DNA of 64,000 nt from JBOGCH01 sp051656645 (GCA_051656645.1 JBOGCH010000009.1:1-64000); one strand, 5' to 3'; positions 1 through 9,355 are shown, counted from the first letter of the stretch. The notes: generated by a model from the sequence alone, not told the origin. Translations and numbers: made by a program.

Positions 1-330
1 ATTAGGTGTAAGTATCACCTCAACATTATGTGTCAGTTGTCCTACAATCACATTCCCGGCAACGTGTTCTATCTTTTTACCTGTAGCTGCATCAAATACT
101 AATGCAAAGATTGTTTCAATTTTCTTCTCTTTTGCAGTCGCTTCAGTAGCGCGAGTTTCAACAATGTCAAAATCTGTATTTACTGTAAGAGGAATCAATA
201 AGCGTCCGTCCTCAAGCGTAACTACTCTACCTGCAGTATTTGTGTAAGGAAGCTCCATGTCGCCATTGTCACATGCAGTAATTATGAATGTCAAAACTGC
301 CGTAATTATATATAAAATTCTATTTATCAT
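1..330 (-). CDS. Fimbrillin-like lipoprotein, C-terminus cut by window edge
   Basis: The reading frame starts at the ATG complementary to 328-330 and runs off the left edge after 110 codons without a stop. The N-terminus is a lipoprotein signal ending LTFIITAC, which puts the lipidated cysteine at residue 20. Beyond it, the segment ETRATEATAKEKKIETIF followed by ALVFDAATG resembles the first beta-strands of FimA/Mfa-type fimbrillin domains, which commonly read A-x-E-x-x-I-x-x-L-x-V-x-V-F-D. It is the last visible gene of a minus-strand fimbrial cluster and lies 29 bases after the FISUMP-bearing fimbrillin, so it is probably another structural or accessory pilin in the same operon. The family call rests on about 90 mature residues and remains tentative. 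Confidence 0.6.
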   Translation of the reverse strand, partial: MINRILYIITAVLTFIITACDNGDMELPYTNTAGRVVTLEDGRLLIPLTVNTDFDIVETRATEATAKEKKIETIFALVFDAATGKKIEHVAGNVIVGQLTHNVEVILTPN

Positions 331-359
331 TTTCTGTTTGTTTATCACATTCATAAAGT

Positions 360-3300
360 TTATTCACTTACGCAACGTATGCTATGTCCAATTCTTCCTG
401 CATCCGAGTAGTAAGGGTATATTCCGACAGTGGATATTGCTAATTCATAGCCATACCATGGGTTGTATATGTCGCCGCTCCAATAGTAACAGTGATTACC
501 GGGGGAGAATATTCCATTGAAAGTGAGATATCCGGATTCATCCTCTCTGCGTCCCGCCTTAGGCAAATAAATGGCATTGTTATCACCCCAGTTAGTTTGT
601 ACTCCGAACCAACATCCGGTTAAGCCCGATGCAGTATAAGTCCAAGATGAATAATAAGAAGAGTTTAAGAATTCTTTTTGAGTTGGGAGCCTCCACTTGC
701 CACCTAGATAATAGCGGCATGGATCGCCAATACCTTTTACCGCATCGTCTTTAAGAAGAGACGTAATGTTACCGGATGCCATATTGTTGTCTTGAAAGAA
801 TCCCGCAGTAGTCCAACCAAACTCCCCTTTGTAACCTAACGGATAGGTAGTAATATATGGGGCTGAATCATCGCTAGGCATACCCACTCCTGATAAATAA
901 TATCCTCCATTCCATCCAATTAACGATCCAAATTTGAAATACAAACCTCCGTCGGATGGGCTACCTATTTTACATCCATTTGTTCCATTCTGTATTAAGT
1001 TACCTTTGGCCCAAAAAACTTTAGTTGCTTCAATATAAACAGAGTTAGGCGGTTGTTGTATTGCATTCTGATCGGTATTAATTACTTTAGTGTATTCCGT
1101 AATCCCATTTATTTTTATACTAACGCTGCCTTTTCTTGACAGAATTGTTGCATCCGGTTTAAAGAATGGGAGCCACTTAACATATAATCTTTGACCTGAT
1201 GTGCCTGTCGTATTAGCTCCCCATGTCTGTCCATCGTTGGACAATTTAAGTCCATCATTGTTGCTTGTTGCCGACCATGCATTCGTAGTGTTGTTGGTAA
1301 TTGTTACTATATACTCCTTTGTATCACTATATCCCGAAACATTTCTCCATTCTACAATATTAGGATTTAGTTCAATACGTCGTGCTTCATCTAGTATGCA
1401 GCGGATGGGATGTCCGTATCCACGGCTAGCACTTGACTGTGCGATACCAGTCTTTTTAAATGTAACTGCAGTTGCGCGTGGTGCTTGGTTTATGTCGTAA
1501 TTATCGACTGAGCTAGTCCAATAACATCCATCTTCTCCAATACATACCGAGTTAGTTGTTGAAGCAATCTCTCCGTTACCAGAATTGCGATGAGAAGAGG
1601 TTGGGAGTACATAACTTACATCTTTTATATTTTGCGCGTATCCCGGATTTTGTGATGTAAATCCTCCGGTCCCTTGCCATCCTGTATTTATCCAAGTTAG
1701 TGAACCAAGCGCTGCATTTCCAAATATTGTTTTCCATTGTATGATTGTTGGCACACGCCAATTTTTCCCCAAATAATATCTACATGGATCTCCAAAAGCT
1801 GTATTCGGTTCATCGGGCGGCAATACATAATCATTGCTTGGCCACTTCGCATCGTCATATGGGCTACAAGCACTATAAAGAGGATCTAGGCTATAAGCTG
1901 TAGGTTTTACAGACAACGACTTGTCGGTACTGAAAACCGTACTCGGTGCCCCTGTGCCATCGCCATTAGCACCTCCTTTATAACCAATAAGCGATCCAAA
2001 CTGAAAGTATAATCCCGCATCCTGCGGCGCGCCAATCTTACATCCGGTTGCGCCATCGGCAACTAAGTTGCCATTTGCAATTTTTAAATTATTAATCACG
2101 CGCCAAGGAGTTCCTATAACCACTTTTTTACTCAAATTGTCTGCGATAATTGTTACGGAGTAGAGCGCGCCAGCAGGATTCGTAATTGCGGGAAATGTAA
2201 AGTATCCATTCTCATAGTTCAATTTTATAGAGGGGTCACTACAAATTATGGATATCTTTTCTTTATCTACATTTGTATTTATATATATCTTAACAGGGGT
2301 ATTAAGTTCTACGTAAGCAGTAGTTTCCGATAGTTTTAAATATTTACCGTCAAGATTAGCCTCAACGTTTTGGTCGCTCCATTGAACAATTTTCCCTTTC
2401 ACGGTGCATGTTTGCTCAGCAAAAACAACGGTATAGTTGTATGCTTCGCCTACATTCCATTTGCCATTTTGGGCAGGAGAGAGTAGGGTGTAAGGTAAAA
2501 CCAACAACTCCTCTTTTCCTGTGTTGTCTGTGCGGGCAAACGTTATTTCAATAGGTATTTTTAACTCGTTAATAGCTTGAGGAATGGCAAACATAGCGCC
2601 ATTCGCCGTACTAATAGGCTGTGCGGTTTTTGTAAGTATAACTTTATTGAGTGCATTCGGAATCTCCGCGGTCGGATTTTCTTTGTACTCTACACTCATA
2701 TTTATTTTAGTAGAGCCAACGGCATTCCACTGTGGTATGTCGCCAAGGATGGAGGCAGTTGCCTGTCCTACTAAGTTTTTGAGGGTTACGTTCTTTATGT
2801 ATACATTATTGCCGGTATAGTTGTCATCTACACGGGCAGAAAATGTAATCTGGCTTAGTGCGTGCATCATCTTTAAATGTACAAAACCACCTGTGTAGCG
2901 TGTATTGTATTTAGGTAAAGCAAACATTAGGTCAGGCTGTGAGGCAACCCGCTCCGTAGGTACGGTATAGGTTAATGTTGGAATCCCACTCACAACGTTC
3001 TCATTTACTTTTATTCCATTTCCATTGGCATTATTACCGGGATGGTATATCCCCTTTTCAAATGGAGAATAGCTAAAAAAGGAGAATCTATCAGCAAGGG
3101 TAGTGAGACCCCATTTTACCGGTTCTCCATCATATATCCATCTTCCGGTTTCAATGTTATGGGTAAGTCTCTTGTTCAACATCTTGTTCATAGAACTTTG
3201 TGCAGACCAATCAGTAGTTCCACTATGAGCACAAAATACACCCATATCAACAAGATGCGCGGATTCAGTTACAGAGCTACCTTTAGTGGATATGTCTGTA

Positions 3301-3419
3301 TTAAAACATACAACCTCTGCCGGATTGTCAAAACTTTGTTCGTTGTGCTCAATAATCTCCTTGCTACAACAGCAAAACAGAATGGGCCATAGCAGAATTG
3401 TAATAATTTGTTTTTTCAT
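360..3419 (-). CDS. Fimbrillin-family lipoprotein with two FISUMP-like modules (putative fimbrial tip/adhesin)
   Basis: A 1019-residue predicted surface lipoprotein. The signal ends LFCCCSK, so lipidation falls within Cys16-18. Residues about 35-345 look like an Mfa-like fimbrillin domain (PF13149 type). A linker to about 440 may form one beta-sandwich. Two related modules follow at about 448-674 and 805-1017. Each contains GCKIG-x-P-x-D-x-GLYF-x-FGSLIG, then GDPCRYYLG-x-x-WR-P-T, and ends GH-x-IRC, as in the FISUMP (Fibrobacter major paralogous) domain. Between them, at about 685-790, lies an Ig-like stretch. The gene sits directly after a shorter fimbrillin in the operon. By analogy with Bacteroidales fimbriae it could be the tip adhesin, but no ligand can be inferred. 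The modules are clearly an internal duplication. Confidence 0.75.
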   Translation of the reverse strand: MKKQIITILLWPILFCCCSKEIIEHNEQSFDNPAEVVCFNTDISTKGSSVTESAHLVDMGVFCAHSGTTDWSAQSSMNKMLNKRLTHNIETGRWIYDGEPVKWGLTTLADRFSFFSYSPFEKGIYHPGNNANGNGIKVNENVVSGIPTLTYTVPTERVASQPDLMFALPKYNTRYTGGFVHLKMMHALSQITFSARVDDNYTGNNVYIKNVTLKNLVGQATASILGDIPQWNAVGSTKINMSVEYKENPTAEIPNALNKVILTKTAQPISTANGAMFAIPQAINELKIPIEITFARTDNTGKEELLVLPYTLLSPAQNGKWNVGEAYNYTVVFAEQTCTVKGKIVQWSDQNVEANLDGKYLKLSETTAYVELNTPVKIYINTNVDKEKISIICSDPSIKLNYENGYFTFPAITNPAGALYSVTIIADNLSKKVVIGTPWRVINNLKIANGNLVADGATGCKIGAPQDAGLYFQFGSLIGYKGGANGDGTGAPSTVFSTDKSLSVKPTAYSLDPLYSACSPYDDAKWPSNDYVLPPDEPNTAFGDPCRYYLGKNWRVPTIIQWKTIFGNAALGSLTWINTGWQGTGGFTSQNPGYAQNIKDVSYVLPTSSHRNSGNGEIASTTNSVCIGEDGCYWTSSVDNYDINQAPRATAVTFKKTGIAQSSASRGYGHPIRCILDEARRIELNPNIVEWRNVSGYSDTKEYIVTITNNTTNAWSATSNNDGLKLSNDGQTWGANTTGTSGQRLYVKWLPFFKPDATILSRKGSVSIKINGITEYTKVINTDQNAIQQPPNSVYIEATKVFWAKGNLIQNGTNGCKIGSPSDGGLYFKFGSLIGWNGGYYLSGVGMPSDDSAPYITTYPLGYKGEFGWTTAGFFQDNNMASGNITSLLKDDAVKGIGDPCRYYLGGKWRLPTQKEFLNSSYYSSWTYTASGLTGCWFGVQTNWGDNNAIYLPKAGRREDESGYLTFNGIFSPGNHCYYWSGDIYNPWYGYELAISTVGIYPYYSDAGRIGHSIRCVSE

Positions 3420-3472
3420 ACTACTGATGTTCTTAATGAGAAAATAGTGAGGGGTACTCCTCTTGTATTAGT

Positions 3473-3502
3473 GAGCATTGGGGGGATCAGTCCCCAATGC
3501 TC
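3473..3502 (-). promoter_or_regulatory. Intra-operon hairpin between two fimbrillin genes
   Basis: A perfect 11-bp stem (GAGCATTGGGG with its complement) and an 8-base loop lie in the 122-base gap between the shorter fimbrillin gene and the long FISUMP fimbrillin. No uridine run follows on the minus strand, so it is not a standard intrinsic terminator. Its place after a presumably abundant subunit suggests mRNA processing, 3'-end protection or partial attenuation; that role is inference. Confidence 0.5.
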
Positions 3503-3541
3503 GGTCTATTCACATGGCAAGTGTATAGAATAAAAAATATC

Positions 3542-4744
3542 TTATTTATTGATTGTTACATCAGATGTCTTCCATGGGTTTACAGAAACATCGAAATCAA
3601 TATATTTGTCTGTATCTACAATTGGATCACCCGGTTCAATTGGTTCTTTTGAGTCTGGAGTTTCAACAGGAAGTTGTGTACTATTACCATTGTCATCTAT
3701 AAAATTGCCATCAATTAGGTTACCTCCTGATGCTCCTTGAGTTCCAAGATTAATGGTATAAGTGTATTGTGTTGCTGGGTCCCATTTCGTAGCGAAACCA
3801 TAACCAACTTTTACCCATAAGCCACCGGTAAGACCACCACCCAATGTCGCATATTGTGAGTGTTGTGTCGCGTCCGTGTATCCAACAACATCTTTATTTG
3901 GTGTAGCGGCTTCAACCATGCGGTATACTACCTCAATGTATGTTCCTTCATTCGTAGCTATACGGGCCATAGGAGCTCCTTTTTGTGGAATCCATGCAAC
4001 AGTTGTTTGTGGCATCATCATCATAGCGTTGGCAGATGTTCCTACAGATTTGCTTCCTGTATATTCAATAGCATTATTCTCTTTTGATAATGGTAAATAT
4101 CCATATTTATGGGTTGTAGCTACAGGAACGGACCAACCTTGTCCAAACGTGTAAGTAGCAATGTTACCTGCATTCCAAATTCGAATGGTCTGAATGTATA
4201 CTTTTACAGCAGCGTCAACATTGACTTTAAAATCAATTTTCGATAAAACATGCTCAAAAGGGAAAGGCACGGCCCCAGTTCCTAAAACATTACGTGTCGC
4301 ATGTGCTGCAAGTAAGTCAATTTGTGTATCTCCTTTTTCTAATCCACTTTCAACAGTATAGTTAAATTTTGGTGTTGCTGGTACAGTCATTGTTTGCGAT
4401 GGAAAAGCTGCATAGAATTTAGCCGGATAAACAGTAATAGCACTCCATTTGTGTTTATCAGCTTTATTTTTCCAATCCCATGTACCATTTGTACAAATAT
4501 AAGTATCTCCTGATAGATGAAAAGAGGTAGGGGTACTACCCACCGTAGCATATACATTAAATCCGGCAGTAGATGCTTCTAATGTTTTTAATGTATTATC
4601 TGCCACTTTACTTTGTTTACCGGTAAATGAATTGAAACTAATCACTTCCGGGTCATCCTCAATTTGGGGTACAGGTGTTACCTCATTCATAGAACAGCTT
4701 GCTAACGTAGCTACTGTAGTTGCAAATAGAAAAATTTTCTTCAT
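3542..4744 (-). CDS. Fimbrillin family protein (putative major subunit)
   Basis: A 400-residue lipoprotein with signal MKKIFLFATTVATLASC and predicted lipidation at Cys17. The start of the mature region, EDDPEVISFNSFTGKQSK, is typical of Bacteroidales fimbrillins with an Mfa-like domain (PF13149 type), as are the later segments AITVYPAKFYAAFPSQ, the PFPFEHVLSKIDFKVNV strand and the MMMMPQTTVAW stretch. It follows the DUF5119 gene by 50 bases and precedes the long FISUMP fimbrillin. Its size and position fit a main or anchoring subunit exported as a lipoprotein and assembled at the outer membrane. Whether it is the shaft or an accessory subunit cannot be told from sequence. The C-terminus is Asp/Pro-rich around DSKEPIEPGDPIVDTD, then a short beta-rich tail. 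Confidence 0.8.
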   Translation of the reverse strand: MKKIFLFATTVATLASCSMNEVTPVPQIEDDPEVISFNSFTGKQSKVADNTLKTLEASTAGFNVYATVGSTPTSFHLSGDTYICTNGTWDWKNKADKHKWSAITVYPAKFYAAFPSQTMTVPATPKFNYTVESGLEKGDTQIDLLAAHATRNVLGTGAVPFPFEHVLSKIDFKVNVDAAVKVYIQTIRIWNAGNIATYTFGQGWSVPVATTHKYGYLPLSKENNAIEYTGSKSVGTSANAMMMMPQTTVAWIPQKGAPMARIATNEGTYIEVVYRMVEAATPNKDVVGYTDATQHSQYATLGGGLTGGLWVKVGYGFATKWDPATQYTYTINLGTQGASGGNLIDGNFIDDNGNSTQLPVETPDSKEPIEPGDPIVDTDKYIDFDVSVNPWKTSDVTINK

Positions 4745-4794
4745 AATGCTTGTTTTAAAATTAATAATGTATCCTTTTATAATTATGATTAATG

Positions 4795-5838
4795 TTATTT
4801 AATCTCAATTTCACCTTTGTCCCAATCGCCCACATCTACGCCTTCCTTAAGTTCTTCAAGTTCAATGGTGCGATCGCCATTGCCATTCTCAAGCCCAACA
4901 TCCAATCGGAGTGTAATATTATCCGATTGTTTCACCTTCTCTGTAACATCAAACATAAAGGGTGGTGGTAGTTCTCCCCAGTGGAGCAAAGCGTCCAATT
5001 GTAGCGAATAGCTTACATCCGGATTCTCATGTTTTCCAAACGTGTAAAATATATGACGCGCGGTACCGTTAATTTTGTCTGCAGACTCCCAGATATGATT
5101 ACTGTTCTGAAATGTAAACAAATGCGTAACTTGTATTGGTGCGCGCTTACCTGAAACTAGATAAACGCCGCTTGCTACCCCGCGCAATACCCCCGCAATG
5201 GTGTGGGCATTGTTTAAATTAGTAATCTTTGCTGTCACTGTTGTTTCGGTTGTGCGTGGTTGCAATTTAACTTTAACAAATACTTCAAGTGCTTTTGTAA
5301 TAGCTTTGGAATTAGTGTCTGTGGTTGCACGTGTTTCCTTCCATCCGCGTGTTTCATATACCATTTCGCTGGTTACGTCAAACTTATCCAAACTCCACGC
5401 AGCAAGTGGTTCCTGATTTAGGACTACATTGTCATTCTCGGCTTTTGTGTAAAGTAAATTACCCTTACTGGTATTATTGGGGCGTGCCACAGCCATAAAT
5501 GTTTCAAATTTATCCGTTCCAGTAAAAGAGGTTCCACTCCAACTTGTCTCTCCTGTAGTTTCATTAAATATAAGAACGGAATAAGCACCGATTGGTAATT
5601 GCACCTTCGTTTCGTAGATGTTGTTGCTAACATGTACAATGGGGGCATCTCCATTAATAGGGAAAAAATAAACAGAAACTGCATTAATATCATTTGTCGG
5701 TACGCGAGATATGCTCCAATCAAAACTTATGTGTATTAATGCTGTTGAAGGGGCCTTATTCTCTAAGTCCTGACGGTAGCAGGTACACATAGTAATAATG
5801 ATGATGCAAAGGCTAATCCATTTTATATAGGTTCTCAT
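4795..5838 (-). CDS. DUF5119 domain lipoprotein of fimbrial locus
   Basis: A 347-residue lipoprotein. The signal peptide ends IIIITMCTC, with Cys20 followed by YRQDLE, the C-Y-R start common in DUF5119 proteins. The N-terminal part (HISFDWSISRVP, then AVSVYFFPINGDAP and LPIGAYSVLIFNETTGE) matches the two-sandwich arrangement of DUF5119, a family usually found in Bacteroidales fimbrial loci and related in layout to Mfa2/FimB anchor proteins. Its ATG overlaps the stop of the upstream DUF3575 gene by four bases, so the two are translationally coupled. It probably acts as a fimbrial anchor or assembly protein at the outer membrane; that is inferred from family context only. Confidence 0.75.
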   Translation of the reverse strand: MRTYIKWISLCIIIITMCTCYRQDLENKAPSTALIHISFDWSISRVPTNDINAVSVYFFPINGDAPIVHVSNNIYETKVQLPIGAYSVLIFNETTGETSWSGTSFTGTDKFETFMAVARPNNTSKGNLLYTKAENDNVVLNQEPLAAWSLDKFDVTSEMVYETRGWKETRATTDTNSKAITKALEVFVKVKLQPRTTETTVTAKITNLNNAHTIAGVLRGVASGVYLVSGKRAPIQVTHLFTFQNSNHIWESADKINGTARHIFYTFGKHENPDVSYSLQLDALLHWGELPPPFMFDVTEKVKQSDNITLRLDVGLENGNGDRTIELEELKEGVDVGDWDKGEIEIK

Positions 5839-7079
5839 TTCTTGCCTCCTTTCTTAACATGATGGTTTAACATCCATACCAACGATACTTTTAACTTTGT
5901 AGGACCAACCCAAGTGTAATGTCCATCATTTTGACGTATGGCATGCCATAGTTCATCCGCTCCATACTCTGCCTCATAGTGGCGGTAGTGCGTTCGCATA
6001 TATCCAAGTGATAAACCATACTCCATGCGTAATGATCCGCTCTTGTTTATAGTGTGCGCGTAACCTCCGCTAACTCCCGCTGTTAAAAATTCTCCTTGGT
6101 ATCCTTTGCGTTTGCGTTCAAGATCATACAATCCTCCTCCTGCGTATACTCCGGCATACCATCCGGTAAGCGGATTGTAACGCTCACGCTGTCCAAACCA
6201 GTAGCGTCCTTCCAGTGTACCATACAGTAACTCAAATCTGCTACGTTTAGTAGTGGGTTCATCACTAGCCCATCTCCACCAAGGAAAAATCCAGTCGCCG
6301 GCTATGGACCAACGCGCGCCTATAGGAACTTCTATCTCAACGTTTAATGCAGTTAGTGCATCAAACAATAAATTTGTTTTCACTGCAAAAAGCGGTTTAC
6401 ATAGATAATTACACTCTGTAATGTATTGAATTTCAACTTGCTTAATGGTATCAGTGCATATTTGTGCTTCTGTCTCGGTTGTGTTGGTTGGAGATGCGAT
6501 GAGCATAGTACATGTTGCACTTCTTTGAGCAGGCAAAATGTAACGACACAAGTAAGCCCATGTTGTTCCATTGTTTAAAGCACGTAATTGTTGCTCTGTC
6601 TTATTGTTGTTGTGTTGTAATATTTCCAGTATTGCTACCTTATCAGGAATATTCATGTCAGCCTTCACAAGTAGAATAAGTTTACTCCATGTGTCATCAG
6701 AATACTGAGTGATTATTTGTTGAGGAGCAATTAAAGAGTTATGAGACAAAATATAGTCTTTAACGCTTTGTGCACGCTTACTTGCCAAACTTTCGTTGTA
6801 TGAGGAGTTTCCTTCTGGCGAAGAAGTAGCATATATTTTTATTTGTCTTACATTTTCGGTGCCGTTGTATGCGTTTATAATGTGCTGAATTTCGCTTAAA
6901 GCTTTACTATTGTCCATATAGCCAGAGTCAATATTGAAAGCATTAACCCTAAAGTATAAAACTACATTGCATACACTATCCTTGGGAGCTGAAACATTAT
7001 GGCCAAAAACTTTTTGAGCCATAGGTAACAGGATAATGATGAATGTCATAATTATTGGCCGGTATTTTCTCCAATCCAT
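5835..7079 (-). CDS. DUF3575 outer-membrane protein of fimbrial locus
   Basis: A 414-residue protein with an N-terminal hydrophobic signal (about 9-26). Residues about 78-112 contain IKIYATSSPEGNSSYNESLA followed by SKRAQSVKDYI, similar to the OmpA/DUF3868-like region that precedes many Bacteroidales fimbrial assembly proteins. Residues about 228-405 match DUF3575: FAVKTNLLFDALTALNVEIE, IPFWW-like aromatic runs and repeated beta-strands ending in a basic tail. DUF3575 proteins are thought to be outer-membrane beta-barrels. As first gene of the minus-strand fimbrial cluster with a candidate promoter upstream, it likely provides an outer-membrane or periplasmic scaffold for fimbriae. ATG at 7079 is kept; Met11 is an alternative start. 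Confidence 0.75.
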   Translation of the reverse strand: MDWRKYRPIIMTFIIILLPMAQKVFGHNVSAPKDSVCNVVLYFRVNAFNIDSGYMDNSKALSEIQHIINAYNGTENVRQIKIYATSSPEGNSSYNESLASKRAQSVKDYILSHNSLIAPQQIITQYSDDTWSKLILLVKADMNIPDKVAILEILQHNNNKTEQQLRALNNGTTWAYLCRYILPAQRSATCTMLIASPTNTTETEAQICTDTIKQVEIQYITECNYLCKPLFAVKTNLLFDALTALNVEIEVPIGARWSIAGDWIFPWWRWASDEPTTKRSRFELLYGTLEGRYWFGQRERYNPLTGWYAGVYAGGGLYDLERKRKGYQGEFLTAGVSGGYAHTINKSGSLRMEYGLSLGYMRTHYRHYEAEYGADELWHAIRQNDGHYTWVGPTKLKVSLVWMLNHHVKKGGKK

Positions 7080-7198
7080 ATTGTTGTTTTATTAAGTAGT
7101 AGTTCGTAGTGTAATGTCGATGAATACTAAAGGATAAAATGACTCGATAAAATATATTAAAGTTGTTTTAAAGAATTTCTTATCCTGAATTCATGTAA

Positions 7199-7206
7199 CA
7201 AAGATA
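7199..7206 (-). promoter_or_regulatory. Candidate -7 box for fimbrial operon
   Basis: On the minus strand this reads TATCTTTG, an exact match to the Bacteroidota -7 consensus TAnnTTTG, 120 bases upstream of the DUF3575 start. I do not see a clear -33 TTTG at the expected distance, so the call is moderate. Confidence 0.45.
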
Positions 7207-7494
7207 CACCACATGTTACGGGAGTTTTTTCCTTTGGATTGGCGTTTTTTTTAATGTAGAGTGCCCTGAAAAATAAATGTAGAAAGCGAAAAGTCAGTAG
7301 AATAACGATTTTTTGAGTCAATGTGTAGAACTCCTAAAAATGAAGGTATAGAACTGAAAGTTGCTAGATAGTCAAATACAATTGCTCATTATACTCGATA
7401 TTTGAGTTTAAAAGACGGATAGTTGTAACTTTAAATGTGCATGTAAGCTCAAATTAGTATACAATTTTAGAATAAAGAGAGAATAGACGATAAT
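7207..7494. other. AT-rich intergenic region, no gene seen
   Basis: Sequence between the fimbrial operon promoter and the 3' end of the EEP-family gene. I see no open frame with coding character, no tRNA and no strong hairpin. If fimbrial expression is phase-variable, an invertible promoter could lie here, but no pair of inverted repeats typical of such switches was recognised. Confidence 0.4.
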
Positions 7495-8475
7495 CTACTG
7501 ATTGGCAAATTCAAAGTCAATATATACAGGTAAATGGTCACTAATTCCTCCTTGGTATCGGGGGCCGTGATAGGTTGAGAATGGTTTAAAACCGCCAAAT
7601 GCCTTGTCTTCCAGTAGTAGGAAATTTGTTTTGTAAATTTTGCTATTAATGTTTCCGTTAGTTGACTCAATTAATGATTGAGATACAAGAATGTGATCCA
7701 AACAGCTCCAAACACCTTTAAATTTATATGTTCCTTTTGATAATGAAGGAGTATGGCTATTGAATAACTTGTTATTGCTATGTAAATGAGAATTACATAC
7801 AAAAGGGAATTGATGCATTGGTGCCTCAGAATAGTGCATATTGAAATCGCCCATAACAATGATCTGAGCTTTAGGTACACTATTTAAAATAGAATCACAG
7901 CGCATTGTTATTTGTTGTAGCACTTCCTTCCGTAAGTGTTGTGATTGTTTTTTGCCATTACGTTTTGATGGCAGGTGACATACAAAGATGTGTAAAGTAT
8001 CAGTTTTAGCCAATAGCCCTTTACAATATAGCACCTCGCGTGTGGGGTATGTTGCTGTTAAATAATTAGTTTCAATTGGTGCAAATAAGGATGGTAAATA
8101 GAGTAGGGCAACGTCTATACCCCGAGGATCGGGGCCATCACGGTGCAGAAAAGAGTACCCCTTATCTGCTAGTGCTGTTCGTGAAACCAAATCATGTATA
8201 ACATTGGCATTTTCAATCTCTTGTATTCCAATAATGGGGGTAGTCACATCATCTGTTATCTCGTGGAGCACTCTTCCCAATTGTACAAGTTTAAATTTAT
8301 AGCGTGTATCTCCCCAGCGCTTACTCCCTCGTGAAGTAAATTCGGCATCGGCGTAAGCTTGGCTTTGTTGCGTATCAAACAAATTCTCAACGTTATAGGT
8401 TATTACCCTATAGCGTTGCTGTGCGTTTGCTTGTAATGCAATTACTATGCTCAAAAATAGGAATAGCTTGTACAT
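7495..8475 (-). CDS. Secreted endonuclease/exonuclease/phosphatase family protein
   Basis: A 326-residue protein with a signal peptide (MYKLFLFLSIVIALQANA, likely cleaved before QQRYR). The EEP fold is visible in order: TYNVENLFD near the N-terminus, GIQEIENANVI carrying the metal-binding Glu, IFVCHLPSKRNG, VMGDFNMHYSEAP with the conserved Asp-x-Asn, and GGISDHLPVYIDFEF with the catalytic Asp-His pair. Family members cut phosphodiesters in nucleic acids or phospho-sugars in a Mg-dependent way, and the substrate here is unknown. It is exported, so it probably scavenges extracellular DNA or phosphate esters in the periplasm or at the surface. It stands alone, with a TACATTTG box 35 bases upstream. 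Confidence 0.85.
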   Translation of the reverse strand: MYKLFLFLSIVIALQANAQQRYRVITYNVENLFDTQQSQAYADAEFTSRGSKRWGDTRYKFKLVQLGRVLHEITDDVTTPIIGIQEIENANVIHDLVSRTALADKGYSFLHRDGPDPRGIDVALLYLPSLFAPIETNYLTATYPTREVLYCKGLLAKTDTLHIFVCHLPSKRNGKKQSQHLRKEVLQQITMRCDSILNSVPKAQIIVMGDFNMHYSEAPMHQFPFVCNSHLHSNNKLFNSHTPSLSKGTYKFKGVWSCLDHILVSQSLIESTNGNINSKIYKTNFLLLEDKAFGGFKPFSTYHGPRYQGGISDHLPVYIDFEFANQ

Positions 8476-8509
8476 AGCTGTTTAGTGACGTATAGAGGTA
8501 AATACGTCT

Positions 8510-8517
8510 CAAATGTA
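8510..8517 (-). promoter_or_regulatory. Candidate -7 box for EEP gene
   Basis: Minus-strand TACATTTG matches TAnnTTTG, 35 bases upstream of the ATG at 8475. No clear -33 partner was found. Confidence 0.4.
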
Positions 8518-8599
8518 AATGTGTTCCTATTAAATAAAAACACTTGAGTTTTAGATAAATTTCCGGTTACGTGATTATTATGCGACATGGAAATAGCAC

Positions 8600-8652
8600 A
8601 TAATCCTTTTTCGTTTTAATTGGCTATAACAGTCAAAACGTAAAAGGATTAT
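8600..8652 (-). terminator. Terminator-like hairpin after HsmA-like gene
   Basis: An 18-base arm ATAATCCTTTTTCGTTTT pairs almost fully with the arm ending at 8652, across a 17-base loop. It lies 27 bases past the stop of the HsmA-like gene on the minus strand. Confidence 0.55.
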
Positions 8653-8678
8653 AACAGATGTGGTGTAAATATAAAATG

Positions 8679-9077
8679 TTAATGATGCATTGCAATATAC
8701 ATACCAATAAAGAACGGGATGAGCCACATAATCCAAACAAAGATGCTGAACTTATTAAAATTGTGTTTCATACGTTCAGTCCCTTTAAAATAGGTCCAAA
8801 CAGCCCATGTGGCATGGATAGTCATAAGAACAATGGCCACAATACCAGAAATTGCATGTACCGTATTGTGGTGTCCTGTAACAATGGCAATATGAGTCAT
8901 TAAAGAGGTTCCTATGAAATCAAACACTAGACCAAATACAAAAAACAGGGTGTGCCATCCTTTCAAGGTGTGTTGAATACGCTCACTCCATACTCCAATT
9001 GTATAGCATACCAATGCCATGGATATTGAAATAACGGCGGGAAGCAGAATGTGTAGTGAAATGGTTGTTGGTTGCAT
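8679..9077 (-). CDS. HsmA/TIGR03987-like small membrane protein
   Basis: A 132-residue protein with four predicted membrane segments, about 7-26, 43-62, 76-95 and 107-128. Conserved-looking His residues sit in or near the membrane: GWHTLFF, LMTHIAIVTGHHNTVHAISG, TIHATWAVW and the C-terminal MHH. The pattern resembles the uncharacterised family TIGR03987 (called HsmA in some annotations), whose function I cannot state. The paired histidines within helices would suit haem or metal coordination, but that is inference only. It stands alone between an EEP gene and the divergent suf operon. Confidence 0.6.
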   Translation of the reverse strand: MQPTTISLHILLPAVISISMALVCYTIGVWSERIQHTLKGWHTLFFVFGLVFDFIGTSLMTHIAIVTGHHNTVHAISGIVAIVLMTIHATWAVWTYFKGTERMKHNFNKFSIFVWIMWLIPFFIGMYIAMHH

Positions 9078-9355
9078 AATAATGTAAGTTTATGTTTTGA
9101 AGAAGTACGAAAAGAGAAGAAATAGGTTGTATGTTATCTATATTCCGACCTCGATATTAAGTAGTGCAAACTGCGCATAAATTGTTAATAGTGTGTACCG
9201 TTCCATACGCCCGCGTATGATATATGCACCTGTTTTATAAAAGTAACTCATTCATAATGTGATACTATACTAATTCTTTGCACTCGAGTTAAACATAATT
9301 TCAAAATCGCGATAGTCTATGGCAAACTGCTTCCTATTCCCCACATAGCCCCGCC

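Noticed and set aside
7080..7494. Possible invertible promoter for the fimbrial operon
   Set aside because: No pair of inverted repeats flanking the candidate -7 box and no recombinase gene in the window.
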